Source: Dehalococcoidia bacterium (GTDB taxonomy: Bacteria > Chloroflexota > Dehalococcoidia > Lucifugimonadales > Lucifugimonadaceae). Taken from it: a DNA stretch of 64,000 nucleotides. Both the position numbers and the translations under genes were made by a program. Below are positions 36,994-45,835 of this stretch, piece by piece (positions within the stretch are counted from its first letter, which is position 1; the number at the start of each line of letters is the position of its first letter). The stretch is from the NCBI GenBank assembly GCA_022819585.1, contig JAJEGY010000019.1:62001-126000 (forward strand), given 5' to 3'. Under the pieces are notes generated by a model that was given only the letters and a program-made list of their open reading frames with translations, was not told where the DNA came from and made no database searches.

Positions 36994-37266
36994 TCACTTG
37001 AGCCATCGATCCGTGACACCCCTGATCGGTTCATCGTTGAAGACAAGCATCCGATACTTGCCGCGCCTCTCTGAGCTAACGAGCCCCGCTTTCTCTAAGA
37101 CTTCAATGTGCTTGGCTAAGGCCTGTCGAGAGATGGCGACTTCATGTCGCCCAATCAAACGCGCCGTGAGCTCGTAAAGCGTCTGCTCCTTGCGCTCACA
37201 AAGTTCGTCAAGCATCAACCTCCGTGTTGGATCCGCGAGTGCCTTGAAGACCAGGTCATTGTGCAT
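36994..37266 (-). CDS. ArsR-family transcriptional regulator
   Basis: 90 residues from the ATG at 37266 (an in-frame start at 37305 would add 13 residues with no family match). FKALADPTRRLMLDELCERKEQTLYEL is the classic ArsR opening, EVAISRQALAKHIEVLEKAGLVSSERRGKYRMLVF the winged helix. There are no Cys pairs for metal sensing, so it belongs to the non-metal (SdpR/YczG-like) branch. It probably represses itself and the VOC gene downstream. The start codon lies within a near-palindrome that could be its operator. Confidence 0.9.
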   Translation of the reverse strand: MHNDLVFKALADPTRRLMLDELCERKEQTLYELTARLIGRHEVAISRQALAKHIEVLEKAGLVSSERRGKYRMLVFNDEPIRGVTDRWLK

Positions 37267-37274
37267 GTACACAA
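37259..37274. promoter_or_regulatory. Operator-like palindrome over the ArsR start codon
   Basis: TTGTGCATGTACACAA is a near-perfect 16-base inverted repeat that overlaps the ATG of the regulator; A/T-rich AATATAATAC next to it can supply its -10. A repressor bound here would block transcription of its own short operon. Confidence 0.45.
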
Positions 37275-37599
37275 TATAATACGCAACCTTAGAGTTGCAT
37301 GTCAAGGGGCGATTTCGGCGGAGTCCGCTCCCCCTAACGGGCTGTCATCAGGATTAGGTATCGAGTAGATGATGACCGCGACCGAGCGATGAGGATAAGG
37401 AACAAATTAGTACACGAGAGAAGGTTCCTCTCAAAGAACAAAAATGATTGGTACGGAGAATACGCTTTCATGATCTGGTTGGATTTTGCGGCTCTGTGCA
37501 GACTTTCTGGTTACACTGAAGAGTTGCCGCAATCGATCGGGCGTTAGCGCTGTAAGTGCGGACAGATGTATAGGAGACCGGTACTAGGAGAGAGAAACC
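37275..37599. other. Intergenic stretch without recognised genes
   Basis: 325 bases between the divergent ArsR and terpenoid-cyclase-like genes. It holds the promoter side of the ArsR gene, a TCGGCGGAGTCCGCTCCCCC tract and, near the right end, TAGGAGAGAG as ribosome site for the next gene. No tRNA-like fold, long ORF or strong terminator was seen. Confidence 0.6.
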
Positions 37600-38547
37600 A
37601 TGGTGCGCGACGCAGACACTACGGCGTGGATCCCCGTCGCCTCTGTGCTGGATTGGCTTCTTGACTCAGACCCCTCCATCCGCTGGCAAGTCCTCCAAGA
37701 TCTAGTCGACGTGGATGTCGATAACGTCGCCGCCGAGCGCGCCCGTGTGGCAGATGAGGGATGGGGCCGACGACTGCTCGAGGAGCAGCGCCCGGACGGG
37801 CAGTGGGGCGATGGAAAAGCGCACCCGTTCTGGTGGACGAACCTGTACACCCTCCTCTACCTGCGTTATCTCGGCGTGGACCCTGAAAACGATCGCACTC
37901 GACACGCGATCGAGCTAGTGCACTCGAGCGTGACCTGGGGACCGTGGCACGGAGACTCTCCGTTCTTCGAGGGAGAGGAAGAGCCCTGCATCAACGGACG
38001 CGTCGTGGCGCTCGGCGCCTACTTTGGGAAGCCGAGCCTCCGATTGGTGGACCTTCTGCTGAGCGAGCAGCTTGGGGATGGTGGGTGGAACTGTGAGACG
38101 ATCAACGGCTCCGTGCGCTCCTCATTCCATACGACTATCTGCGTCTTGGAGGGCTTGCTCGCACACGAGCAGTCCTTCGGGGAAGACCCGGCCATCACGG
38201 AAGCCCGCGAGCGTGGTGCAGAGTATCTGCTGGAACGGCTCCTCCTCCGACGGCTCTCCACGGGTGGTGTCATCGACGAAGGTTGGAGACGCCTCGCATT
38301 TCCTCCGTTGTGGCGCTACGATGTCCTGCGGGGCCTTGAATACATGGTGACTGCTGGCTGTAAGGACGATCCGCTCCTGGCAGAAGCCATCGAGACAGTT
38401 GAAAGCCATCAGCTTCCCGATGGACGCTGGCACCTAGATGTGCGGCACAAGGACACCCTCTACGAGGAGATAGCCGGCGCTCCCGGAGAACCGAACCGAT
38501 GGATCACGCTCCGCGCACTCCGCGCGCTGAGACGCTTGCGCCAATGA
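37600..38547 (+). CDS. Terpenoid-cyclase/prenyltransferase-fold protein
   Basis: 315 residues made of alpha-helical pairs with QW-like motifs: EEQRPDGQWGDGKAHPFWWTNLYTLLYLRYLGV, EQLGDGGWNCET, SHQLPDGRWHLD. This is the alpha-alpha toroid of squalene cyclases and prenyltransferases, but the catalytic D-x-D-D of squalene-hopene cyclase is absent and the length is half that of a full cyclase. Such one-domain proteins are common in Actinobacteria with no known role. Its codon use is more G/C-rich at third positions than the gene on its right, so transfer is possible. A strong AGGAGA ribosome site precedes the ATG. Confidence 0.8.
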   Translation: MVRDADTTAWIPVASVLDWLLDSDPSIRWQVLQDLVDVDVDNVAAERARVADEGWGRRLLEEQRPDGQWGDGKAHPFWWTNLYTLLYLRYLGVDPENDRTRHAIELVHSSVTWGPWHGDSPFFEGEEEPCINGRVVALGAYFGKPSLRLVDLLLSEQLGDGGWNCETINGSVRSSFHTTICVLEGLLAHEQSFGEDPAITEARERGAEYLLERLLLRRLSTGGVIDEGWRRLAFPPLWRYDVLRGLEYMVTAGCKDDPLLAEAIETVESHQLPDGRWHLDVRHKDTLYEEIAGAPGEPNRWITLRALRALRRLRQ

Positions 38548-38652
38548 AAGGCCCGCCGCGTCTGGCTCTTGCGGCATCGACATCTTGGAGATGTGGTCAG
38601 CCAACTTGTACCATAGGCAGAATCGTTAAGCCGAATTTGAATCGGATGCAAA

Positions 38653-39312
38653 GTGAAAAAATACATCCTCTTTGACCATGATGGGGTTCTGGTCGATACA
38701 GAACCTTGGTATTACCTAGCAGGCAAACGAGCGTTGACCTCACTCGGAATCGACCTACCACTCGACGAATATCTGATAAATATGGCCAATGGTGTCCCCA
38801 CGTGGCAGGGAGCACGAGATTCAGGAGTAGCCGAATCTGAAATTGATCATGCCCGAAAACTAAGAAACCGATACTACCGCGAATACTTGCAGACCGAAGA
38901 CATCGAGATCGACGGTGTCTCCGAAACGTTGGACGTGCTTTCTGGTGAGTACAGGATGGGCATTGTTACTACATCCTACCTATCTTACTTCGACTTGGCA
39001 CACGAAAAGCGGTCCATTCTGGACTATATGGAGTTCTATTTGACTCGAGAGGATTACGAGAGAGCCAAACCTCATCCCGAACCCTATCTGAGAGGACTCG
39101 AACGCTTCGGCGCTACCGCCGCTGAAACGGTAGTTGTTGAAGACTCCGCGAGAGGGCTGAAGTCCGCAGTAGCGGCGGGCATCGACTGCATTGTGGTCGC
39201 AAACGAGTTCACCGCCACTCACGATCTGTCCAAAGCAACCGCCAAGGTCGCAACGTTTAGCGAATTGCCATCTGCTATAAAGCGATTAGCAAGTTCAGCC
39301 AGGCGACGCTGA
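38653..39312 (+). CDS. HAD-superfamily phosphatase, beta-phosphoglucomutase-like
   Basis: 219 residues, GTG start. FDHDGVLVDTEPWYYLAGKRAL gives the nucleophile Asp motif (D-x-D-G-V-x-x-D-T-E), IVTTSYLSY the second motif Ser/Thr, AKPHPEPYLRGLERFG the Lys, and VVVEDSARGLKSAVAAGIDCIVV the acidic motif IV. A helical cap lies between motifs I and II, as in subfamily I enzymes (phosphoglycolate phosphatase, beta-PGM, sugar phosphatases). Substrate not predictable. The gene stands alone, with about 100 bp on each side. Confidence 0.92.
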   Translation: MKKYILFDHDGVLVDTEPWYYLAGKRALTSLGIDLPLDEYLINMANGVPTWQGARDSGVAESEIDHARKLRNRYYREYLQTEDIEIDGVSETLDVLSGEYRMGIVTTSYLSYFDLAHEKRSILDYMEFYLTREDYERAKPHPEPYLRGLERFGATAAETVVVEDSARGLKSAVAAGIDCIVVANEFTATHDLSKATAKVATFSELPSAIKRLASSARRR

Positions 39313-39399
39313 AGGTGCAAGGTAATGAGCTAGAGAGGTTCCGCACAACCGAGGCAAGGTGCTCGGGTTTGTGCAGGTCCACGCGAAAGGAGTGGCGAA

Positions 39400-39693
39400 A
39401 TGAAAGGCTACATCGTTATGGAGGCCGAAATTCTCGATGCCGAGGCTCACGCCGAGTTCACCAAGAAGGTCCCCGCGGCAGTCGCCGCACATGGCGGACG
39501 AACCCTGGTGCGCACTGACAATGTCGAGGCAACGCAGGGCGACTGGTCGCCCAAGCGCCTAGTGATCCTGGAATTTGACAGCCTCAAAGCGGCAAGAGGC
39601 TATATCGGCTCCGCCGAATACGAGGCCCTCGACGACATACGCCAACGTGCGATGAAGGTCAATACCGTGATCGTGGAAGGATACGGTTCCTAG
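39400..39693 (+). CDS. DUF1330-family protein
   Basis: 97 residues of the small dimeric alpha+beta barrel DUF1330: MKGYIVMEAEILDAEAHAEFTKKVPAAVAAHGGRTLVR and the typical RLVILEFDSLKAARGYIGSAEYEAL. No enzyme activity is established for the family. An AAAGGAG ribosome site seven bases upstream supports this start. Confidence 0.93.
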   Translation: MKGYIVMEAEILDAEAHAEFTKKVPAAVAAHGGRTLVRTDNVEATQGDWSPKRLVILEFDSLKAARGYIGSAEYEALDDIRQRAMKVNTVIVEGYGS

Positions 39694-39770
39694 GATTAAA
39701 CTCGGGCCATTCGATCTGTAACCGCGTAATATAGTCGCGGTTTGTTAAAGGCATGGGCCGAACCCACTAC

Positions 39771-40901
39771 CTACCGCGCAACCATGTCAAACTGCTCGTA
39801 ATTCCCGCCAAGTACCGGGTTGGGATCAATCCCCATCCAGCCGTCGAGCAACGTGGCGTAGAGGCCGCGGAAGTCGTTGTTGTAGGCCATATCGCCTTCG
39901 ACCTGGTCTCTCGGTTCTAGCGACGGGTAATCCCCATAGAAGCCGCCCTTGACAGGATTGCCCATTACGAACGCAACCCCGCCGGAGCCGTGGTCGGTGC
40001 CAGAGCCGTTGTCGTCGATACGGCGCCCGAACTCGCTGAAGACCATGACGATCGCATCATCTTCGCGTCCATGCTCTTCGAGGTCAGCGAAGAAGTCGCC
40101 CACCGCATTTGAGAGTTCGTCCCAGAGAGTCGCGTGATTGAGTAGCTCGCCCGAGTGAGTATCGTAGGAACCGTGCTGCGTGTAGAAGATGCGCGTTCCC
40201 ACATCAGCGCACATCACTTGCGCGATGTCCTTCATCTGCTGCGCTATCATGTTGTCGCCGTATTCGACCGAGGATCTGTACTGCTCAGGAGCCGTTCGGA
40301 GGATGTCGGCACCTAAGTAGGCGCTCATACCGGTATCCCCGATGGCTTCCAAAATGGCGTCTCGCCCTTCCCGTGGACCATACATTCGAGTGAAGATGTC
40401 CAGCGCGAGGTCACGAGTGGCCACATCTTCGATATCAGGCATCAGTCCGTAGGTTGCGAGGTTCCCGACCGATGCAACAGGGACGCCCTTGCAGTGCAGC
40501 GCTCTCGGCAAACCGCGTCCGAAGTTGACCCCGGCCACGACGTTCTGATGCTCAGGATCGATCTCTCGGATCGCGCGTCCAAGCCAGCCGTCGGGAGCGA
40601 CATCTACGGATTCAGCGGTGTGCCCGATGTCCATCGATCGGAAATGAGAACGGTTCGGCTTGGGATATCCGATACCGTTCACGATAGCTACATTGCCCTG
40701 ATCCCAAAGGCTCTTGATCGGGCTCATGCTTGGGTGGAGGCCGAGTTTGCCGTTGAGGTCGTGTACCTCGTGCTCCTCAAGCCGAATCGCCCTTCGAGAG
40801 TCTTGGTAAATGCCATTCGTGAACGGCACTACCGTGTTCAAGGCGTCGTTTCCGCCCGACAGCTGGATGACCACCAAGGCTGGGTCACGTTGCGATGTCA
40901 T
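39771..40901 (-). CDS. DUF1501-family protein
   Basis: 376 residues. The family (COG4102; sulfatase-like alkaline-phosphatase fold) is recognised from LVVIQLSGGNDALNTVVPF near the start, HPSMSPIKSLWDQGNVAIVNGIGYP, HFRSMDIGHTAE and VMVFSEFGRRIDDNGSGTDHGSGGVAFVMG. No signal peptide is present, although most relatives have a Tat signal. It is co-oriented with NHL and DUF1800 genes upstream; DUF1501 and DUF1800 are usually adjacent, suggesting a common complex at the envelope. Function unproven. Confidence 0.92.
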   Translation of the reverse strand: MTSQRDPALVVIQLSGGNDALNTVVPFTNGIYQDSRRAIRLEEHEVHDLNGKLGLHPSMSPIKSLWDQGNVAIVNGIGYPKPNRSHFRSMDIGHTAESVDVAPDGWLGRAIREIDPEHQNVVAGVNFGRGLPRALHCKGVPVASVGNLATYGLMPDIEDVATRDLALDIFTRMYGPREGRDAILEAIGDTGMSAYLGADILRTAPEQYRSSVEYGDNMIAQQMKDIAQVMCADVGTRIFYTQHGSYDTHSGELLNHATLWDELSNAVGDFFADLEEHGREDDAIVMVFSEFGRRIDDNGSGTDHGSGGVAFVMGNPVKGGFYGDYPSLEPRDQVEGDMAYNNDFRGLYATLLDGWMGIDPNPVLGGNYEQFDMVAR

Positions 40902-40933
40902 TTGTTTCCTCCCGGGCGATGGACTGATTGTCT

Positions 40934-40968
40934 GCCCTCACCCTAGCCCTCTTCCACACAGGGAGAGG
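40934..40968. repeat. CCCTCTCC-type palindromic repeat
   Basis: GCCCTCACCCTAGCC followed by an 8-bp hairpin (CCTCTTCC, loop ACACA, GGGAGAGG). This C-rich motif with a CCTCTCCC/GGGAGAGG hairpin is of the kind dispersed between genes in many bacterial genomes. It lies between the DUF1501 and NHL genes. Confidence 0.6.
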
Positions 40969-41020
40969 CGATAATTTGGCGTTGCGGTTTTGGCAATCCT
41001 CTATTTGATTTAAGCGCGGT

Positions 41021-42043
41021 TTAAGCGATTACGTCGAAAACTTGAATCCTGTGTCGAACCGTGTCGACGACGTACACATGGTCTCCTATCAATCTGATCG
41101 ACGATGGGCCCCAGAAGTACTTCTCGATGTGAGAAGACTCTTCGTTGGCGTCTCTCTCGAACAGGTCTGGGTCTAGGTCGAGATTCGCCTCTGCTCGTGC
41201 GGCGGCTTCCTCTTTGTTGGTGTCGAGGAATGCTTGAGACCACTTTGAGATCGTGGCCTGCCCCCGATTCGCTTGGACGAATTCGCCATCCGGATCGAAG
41301 ACTTGGATCCGGTGGTTGCCCCAGTCGGCGACGTAAACATACCCGTCTGCGTCTTCGCATGCACTGGACGGACGGTGAAGCTCTCCCTCACCTTCACCAG
41401 AGCTACCCCAAGCGGCGATGAATTCACCGTCGGGAGTTACTTTTTGAATTCGGTCGTTGCCCCAATCGGCGACCAGCACATTCCCGTCATGAGATGATGA
41501 AATCCCCCAGGGCATGTTGAATTCGCCTTCATTCGAGCCAGGTGCACCGAAAGCCCCTTTGAAATCACCGTCGGCCGAAAACCGTTGGACCCGGAAGTTG
41601 CGATGGTCGGAAATCAACAGCTCGTCGTCGTTCATTGTGAGGCCGGTCGGCCCGTCGAGTTTTCCTTCTTTGGAACCGGGTTCTCCCCACTTTTCGATGA
41701 ACTCCCCATCGGTGGACATCACGGTGATGCGGTTGAGGTAATCGTCGCTGATGATGATTCTCTGTTCGTTGTCGATGGTGATCGAGTTGGGCCAAGTGAA
41801 CTGTCCGTTTTCAGCTCCCCAAGCACCAAAGATCCCGAAGTAGTCCTCCTCGAGGTTCATTATGGTGACACGAACCCCTCGTTTGTCCCCATCAGAGGAA
41901 CGATTAAGCACGTAAAGACGGTCTTCCTCATCGGCGACGATGTCGACGGGATAGTAGAAGCCACGGCCGAACATAGCCGTGACTCCGATGGTGCGGTTGT
42001 ATGCGAGCCGCCCGGTCTTTTCTTGGGTTTTAGCCATCGTCAT
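41021..42043 (-). CDS. NHL-repeat six-bladed beta-propeller protein
   Basis: 340 residues with at least five NHL blades of the pattern GxFxxPxGIAxDxDGxVYVADxGNxRIQ, seen as NILEEDYFGIF..., GPTGLTMNDDELLISDHRNFRVQRF, MPWGISSSHDGNVLVADWGNDRIQKV, HRPSSACEDADGYVYVADWGNHRIQVF and the last IRLIGDHVYVVDTVRHRIQVFDV. No signal peptide was found. It lies between the DUF1501 and DUF1800 genes; the propeller may be the binding partner in that complex. Confidence 0.9.
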   Translation of the reverse strand: MTMAKTQEKTGRLAYNRTIGVTAMFGRGFYYPVDIVADEEDRLYVLNRSSDGDKRGVRVTIMNLEEDYFGIFGAWGAENGQFTWPNSITIDNEQRIIISDDYLNRITVMSTDGEFIEKWGEPGSKEGKLDGPTGLTMNDDELLISDHRNFRVQRFSADGDFKGAFGAPGSNEGEFNMPWGISSSHDGNVLVADWGNDRIQKVTPDGEFIAAWGSSGEGEGELHRPSSACEDADGYVYVADWGNHRIQVFDPDGEFVQANRGQATISKWSQAFLDTNKEEAAARAEANLDLDPDLFERDANEESSHIEKYFWGPSSIRLIGDHVYVVDTVRHRIQVFDVIA

Positions 42044-42110
42044 GTCTCGGTCACTGTGCTGCTAGGAGCGGGTTTTGAGTTTTGGATTCGATCAGAGTTG
42101 TTCTTTCAGA

Positions 42111-43544
42111 TCAGGCCCTCTGAAACTCGGGTGTCGAAGCAACGATCTTGATCGCGTTGGCTGCCCGTTCGTGCGGTGTCTGTCCGCCATTGTTGCCAGC
42201 CATCTCATCGTTGCGTTCTACGAATTCGATCAAGGATTCTCGAGTTACGTCTGTGACGTGCGTCAGCGAAAGCTGTTCGAGCGCGCGGTCCACAAGCTCC
42301 GCTGGATCGGCGGCGTCTGCGTCTCCGATAACGCTGTCAACCATGCTCTGCACGCCCGGACTTTCGAGATTGCCCAGACGTTCGGATGCGAAATTGACGC
42401 GTTCAACCAACGCTCCCGAATCGATCCACTCAGTGCCCCAGTGCCATCCCTCGACCGAGGGTGGATTCATCAAGTGCTGACCCATGAAGATCGTGTGCAA
42501 GTGTGTCGTGATCATCTCCTCACGCGGGCGCGGGAACTCGCCAGTCAACTTGAGCACACCGACCATCAACTCGGCAGGGCTCTTCACGCGCTGGTACCAG
42601 ACATCTTCGGACTTGAAGAAGTCAGACTGGAAGAGCACTCTCAACATCTCCTTGATGCTGTATCCGCTGTCGAAATACGCCTTTACGAGTGTTTCGATCG
42701 CTTCGGGATCGCGCGGCGGTTTGTATGGCCATTCGGGCACCGGAGGTTCGTCCGCTACGAAGAAGCTGTACATGTGGCGAGCGATGAACCGTGCCGTCGC
42801 CTCTTGTTCGCAGATGATGTCGATGATGTCATTGCCGTTGAAGTTCCCTTTGCGACCGAGGAACTCTTTCTCGCCGTTGTCATGATCTTCCGGTTTGTAC
42901 TCGAAGTGGAACGACAAACGACCATACGGCCAGATCGAGTCGCGCATCGACTTGAGAGTCATGTAATCGGTGTTGCCGATAGTCCATCCGGTGAACGCCC
43001 TCGAAGCCTCTTTGATGTCATCCTCCGAGTAATGCCCGACACCCATCGAGAACAGTTCTAGGAGTTCACGACCATAGTTTTCGTTGATCGCCCCGTTGTG
43101 GTTTTCACAGTTGTCGAGCCAGACGATCATCGCCGGATCTTTCGACAGTTCGAGCAGGATGTTGTCGAACTTGCCCATTCCGACACGTGCGAACATCCGA
43201 ATCTGGTCGTGGAGAACCTTGCCATTCGCAAGCTTGGCATAACCCGTCGCAAAGATGCCGTGCCAGAACAACGCCACCTTCTCGCGCAACGGGGCATCGG
43301 TTGAGATCATCCGATACATCCAGTGCGAGCCTATGTTGTTGCCCATCATCCCCATATGGTCAGGGTGATATCGACGGATCAGATCGATGTCCATGGAGTT
43401 CGGACTATCGATGTCCAGCAGCTGCGTGACCGTCTCGTCGTAGCCCTGGTCCACTAGCGCTTCCAACTCATCCCGCGAAGCGCCAAAGCCGGCACGTCGC
43501 ATCAGGTGGGCCATCAATTGCAGATCTTTGTTGCTCATCGCCAA
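42111..43544 (-). CDS. DUF1800-family protein
   Basis: 477 residues of the DUF1800 family (COG5267): HLMRRAGFGASRDELEALVDQGYDETV, PLREKVALFWHGIFATG, NYGRELLELFSMGVGHYSEDDIKEASRAFTGW, ARFIARHMYSFFVAD and PPSVEGWHWG are all family signatures. No signal peptide is seen. It is first in a three-gene unit (DUF1800, NHL, DUF1501; gaps 67 and 119 bp). The partner DUF1501 supports an intact module. The biochemical role is unknown; such proteins are often assigned to the cell surface. Confidence 0.94.
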   Translation of the reverse strand: MAMSNKDLQLMAHLMRRAGFGASRDELEALVDQGYDETVTQLLDIDSPNSMDIDLIRRYHPDHMGMMGNNIGSHWMYRMISTDAPLREKVALFWHGIFATGYAKLANGKVLHDQIRMFARVGMGKFDNILLELSKDPAMIVWLDNCENHNGAINENYGRELLELFSMGVGHYSEDDIKEASRAFTGWTIGNTDYMTLKSMRDSIWPYGRLSFHFEYKPEDHDNGEKEFLGRKGNFNGNDIIDIICEQEATARFIARHMYSFFVADEPPVPEWPYKPPRDPEAIETLVKAYFDSGYSIKEMLRVLFQSDFFKSEDVWYQRVKSPAELMVGVLKLTGEFPRPREEMITTHLHTIFMGQHLMNPPSVEGWHWGTEWIDSGALVERVNFASERLGNLESPGVQSMVDSVIGDADAADPAELVDRALEQLSLTHVTDVTRESLIEFVERNDEMAGNNGGQTPHERAANAIKIVASTPEFQRA

Positions 43545-43644
43545 CTCCGATCGATTCCAAGCGTGTTCAGTTGCGCAGGATTATACCAAGGTTTCGCTTT
43601 GGAAGAGAATTTTTGAACGGGGATTTTCAGTCAGAAGCGGTGCA

Positions 43645-44871
43645 TCATTGCTGACTTTCACGGAGCCGCTGATCTCGTTCCTCATACGCGCTCATTTCGC
43701 GGTTGTACGGGTACCTCGCCAACGCCTCTTCATCGATATCAACACCCCATCCCGGTTTGTCGCTCACGTAAAGATGACCATCACGGACGTTTAGAGGTTC
43801 AGAAATGATCTCGTCGCGCCACGGCACATCGGGATCCATGAACTCCATGTTCAGGAAGTTAGGCAGCGTCATGGCGATATGCGCGTTGATGACGGACGCC
43901 AGTGGGCTGTTGCAGTTGTGCAGGGTTACCGGGAGATAACGAGATTCGGCCAGAGCCGCGATCTTCTTGGTCTGACCAACGCCACCGCACCATTGGACGT
44001 CAGCCATCAACACGTCAACCGCATCGGTATCGATAACCTCCGCGAACTCCGTCGAAGCGTGAAGCCGCTCGCTCATAGCGATCGGTATCGACGTCTGGGA
44101 TCGCAACTGCTTCAACGCGGATAGATTGAACGGATGCACAGGCTCCTCGTACCAGAGCAAGTCGAAAGGTTCAAGCGCTTTGGCTAACCTCAGCGCCGAT
44201 ACCGCGTTTAATCCGTGCGCGTCAAACGCTATCTCAATGTTGTCACCGACCTGCTCTCGAATGAACCCCACCTTTCTGGCTGTGGCTTGAATATCAGACC
44301 GATGCATGTGCATGTTGGGCCAGAAATCGCCCAAACCAGCGCTATTGTTTGCAGTGATGTTGTACCGCCCCGCTTGGAACGTCTTGACACCCGTAAAACC
44401 GCCAGTCAGCAAGTCCTGCGCACGCTCCCTGATGGCGCCGAGATCATCCGAGACGATCGCGCCTTCATCGACACCCATCCGGATGATCTGGCTACCCCCA
44501 CCGATATGCGTGTAAAGCTGCACGCCATCCCAAACCTTGCCGCCTAGCAACTCATATACTGGCCTGCCAGTCGCCTTGCCCATGATGTCCCAGAGCGCTG
44601 ATTCGATGGCAGAGATCGCGCAACTGAAGACAGAACCCCAGACATAATGGGTCGCTTTAAACATGCTTGCGTAATGGGCCTCGACATCAAAGGGATTCTT
44701 GCCGACCACGTGCGGTCCTAACCAACGGATCGCCTCGGCGATCACTGGGCCGGCGTGTCGCGTGCCCTCTCCGTAGCCGACAATGCCCTCATCGGTTTCG
44801 ACCTTGGCAAACACCCAGCTGGCGCAGATATTGCCCTGACCCAGTATCGGTGTGACTTTGGTGATTTTCAT
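43645..44871 (-). CDS. Enolase-superfamily enzyme, mandelate-racemase-like
   Basis: 408 residues from ATG 44871 (MKITKVTPILG, the usual start); an ORF start at 44940 adds 23 unlikely residues. The barrel shows GVKTFQAGRYN (Lys), IAFDAHGLN (Asp and His), LLWYEEPVHPF (Glu), AMSERLHAS (Glu) and ADVQWCGGVGQTKKIAALAE, with LHNCNSP carrying the late His. That is the full set of three metal ligands and two bases, so it should be active. The D-A-H-G pattern occurs in several acid-sugar dehydratases. It converges with nothing nearby and is divergent from vapBC, possibly sharing the intergenic region. Confidence 0.9.
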   Translation of the reverse strand: MKITKVTPILGQGNICASWVFAKVETDEGIVGYGEGTRHAGPVIAEAIRWLGPHVVGKNPFDVEAHYASMFKATHYVWGSVFSCAISAIESALWDIMGKATGRPVYELLGGKVWDGVQLYTHIGGGSQIIRMGVDEGAIVSDDLGAIRERAQDLLTGGFTGVKTFQAGRYNITANNSAGLGDFWPNMHMHRSDIQATARKVGFIREQVGDNIEIAFDAHGLNAVSALRLAKALEPFDLLWYEEPVHPFNLSALKQLRSQTSIPIAMSERLHASTEFAEVIDTDAVDVLMADVQWCGGVGQTKKIAALAESRYLPVTLHNCNSPLASVINAHIAMTLPNFLNMEFMDPDVPWRDEIISEPLNVRDGHLYVSDKPGWGVDIDEEALARYPYNREMSAYEERDQRLRESQQ

Positions 44872-44984
44872 TGAGATGCTTCTAGCAACAAAGAATGATG
44901 ACCATCTTAGTTCCGAAACGTGCATAAGTACCAGACTCATTCAATTCAACTGCGCCACTTTCGAATCAGGCGAGTTACACTTAG

Positions 44985-45024
44985 TTTTACAGAAACTGTG
45001 AAAATGTAAGACTGTGAAACTGTG
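44985..45024. promoter_or_regulatory. Operator-like repeats ahead of vapB
   Basis: TTTTACAG, three bases, CTGTGAAA (44985-45003) forms an inverted repeat with one mismatch, and ACTGTGAAA is then repeated directly at 45011-45019 with a third partial copy (ACTGTGA) over the GTG start at 45022. Such clusters are typical of autoregulated antitoxin promoters. Confidence 0.55.
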
Positions 45025-45333
45025 ACGACGAAAAACATCACCGTATCGGTGGACGAAGAAACCCACCGCCAAGCGCGTATACGAGCAGCGGAATTAGGAT
45101 TGTCGCTTTCCGCTCTTGTCAGACTGTGCCTGCGAGACCTATGTTCACAACCCGCCCCGACAACAGAAGAGCAAGCTAGTGAACGCCTCAACAATGTGGC
45201 ACGAAGAGGGGATGCCTTGAGAAAACTGCTCGACGATTGGAGAGTCAAGGGGATCGGGCTCGACCCCGGCGAAAACATGACACGGGAAGAACTTTACGAA
45301 CAGGCTATGAAAGAACGTGGCCTCATTCGTTGA
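45022..45333 (+). CDS. VapB-like antitoxin, ribbon-helix-helix type
   Basis: 103 residues, GTG start. The N-terminus VTTKNITVSVDEETHRQARIRAAELGLSLSALVRLCL fits a ribbon-helix-helix DNA-binding domain: one beta strand, then two helices with the RxxAxxxGxSxSxLVR pattern. The C-terminal half (about residues 48-103) is charged and should wrap the toxin. The stop overlaps the toxin start by 17 bases, as usual in this kind of operon. Confidence 0.85.
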   Translation: MTTKNITVSVDEETHRQARIRAAELGLSLSALVRLCLRDLCSQPAPTTEEQASERLNNVARRGDALRKLLDDWRVKGIGLDPGENMTREELYEQAMKERGLIR

Positions 45334-45733
45334 CACCAACATTCTTCTCTACGCGGTAGGTCTGCACCCAACGGAGACCGAAAAGCACCACCGGGCGATT
45401 GATTTGCTCAAGGAACCGGATCTGATGATGTCGGTCCAAGTTCTGCAAGAGTTTTACTCCCAAGCGACGCGACATTCTAGAAAGCCGAGATTGACACACC
45501 AGCAAGCTCTGCAATTCCTGGTAACTTTGGGCGATTTATATGTAGTGCCGGTTACCTTCGACATCTTCCTTTTCGCCGTCGCCATCAGCAACCGTTACCA
45601 GCTCTCCTATTGGGACGGCGCGATCCTCGCAGCCGCCCAATCCGCGGGTTGCGACGCCGTCTACTCCGAAGACATGAGTCCTACCCAAGATTACGGCAGC
45701 ATAAGAGTCATCAATCCATTCATCAATAACTAA
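45317..45733 (+). CDS. VapC-like PIN-domain toxin
   Basis: 138 residues, GTG start at 45317. PIN-domain acidic residues are visible: FVDTNILLYAV (first Asp), VLQEFYSQA (Glu), YWDGAILAAAQSAGC (Asp) and YSEDMSPTQDYG (final Asp). Mg2+-dependent endoribonuclease, most likely cutting a tRNA or rRNA target, neutralised by the antitoxin encoded just upstream. The intact acidic set suggests it is functional. Confidence 0.93.
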   Translation: MASFVDTNILLYAVGLHPTETEKHHRAIDLLKEPDLMMSVQVLQEFYSQATRHSRKPRLTHQQALQFLVTLGDLYVVPVTFDIFLFAVAISNRYQLSYWDGAILAAAQSAGCDAVYSEDMSPTQDYGSIRVINPFINN

Positions 45734-45835
45734 TGAAATTCCTCGATGTACCTAACTAGTATGTCAATACGTCGCACCTAAACCGCGTCTTGTAGCATCC
45801 ATATGGATATTCCCCGCATCCTTAGTTAGGAGACC

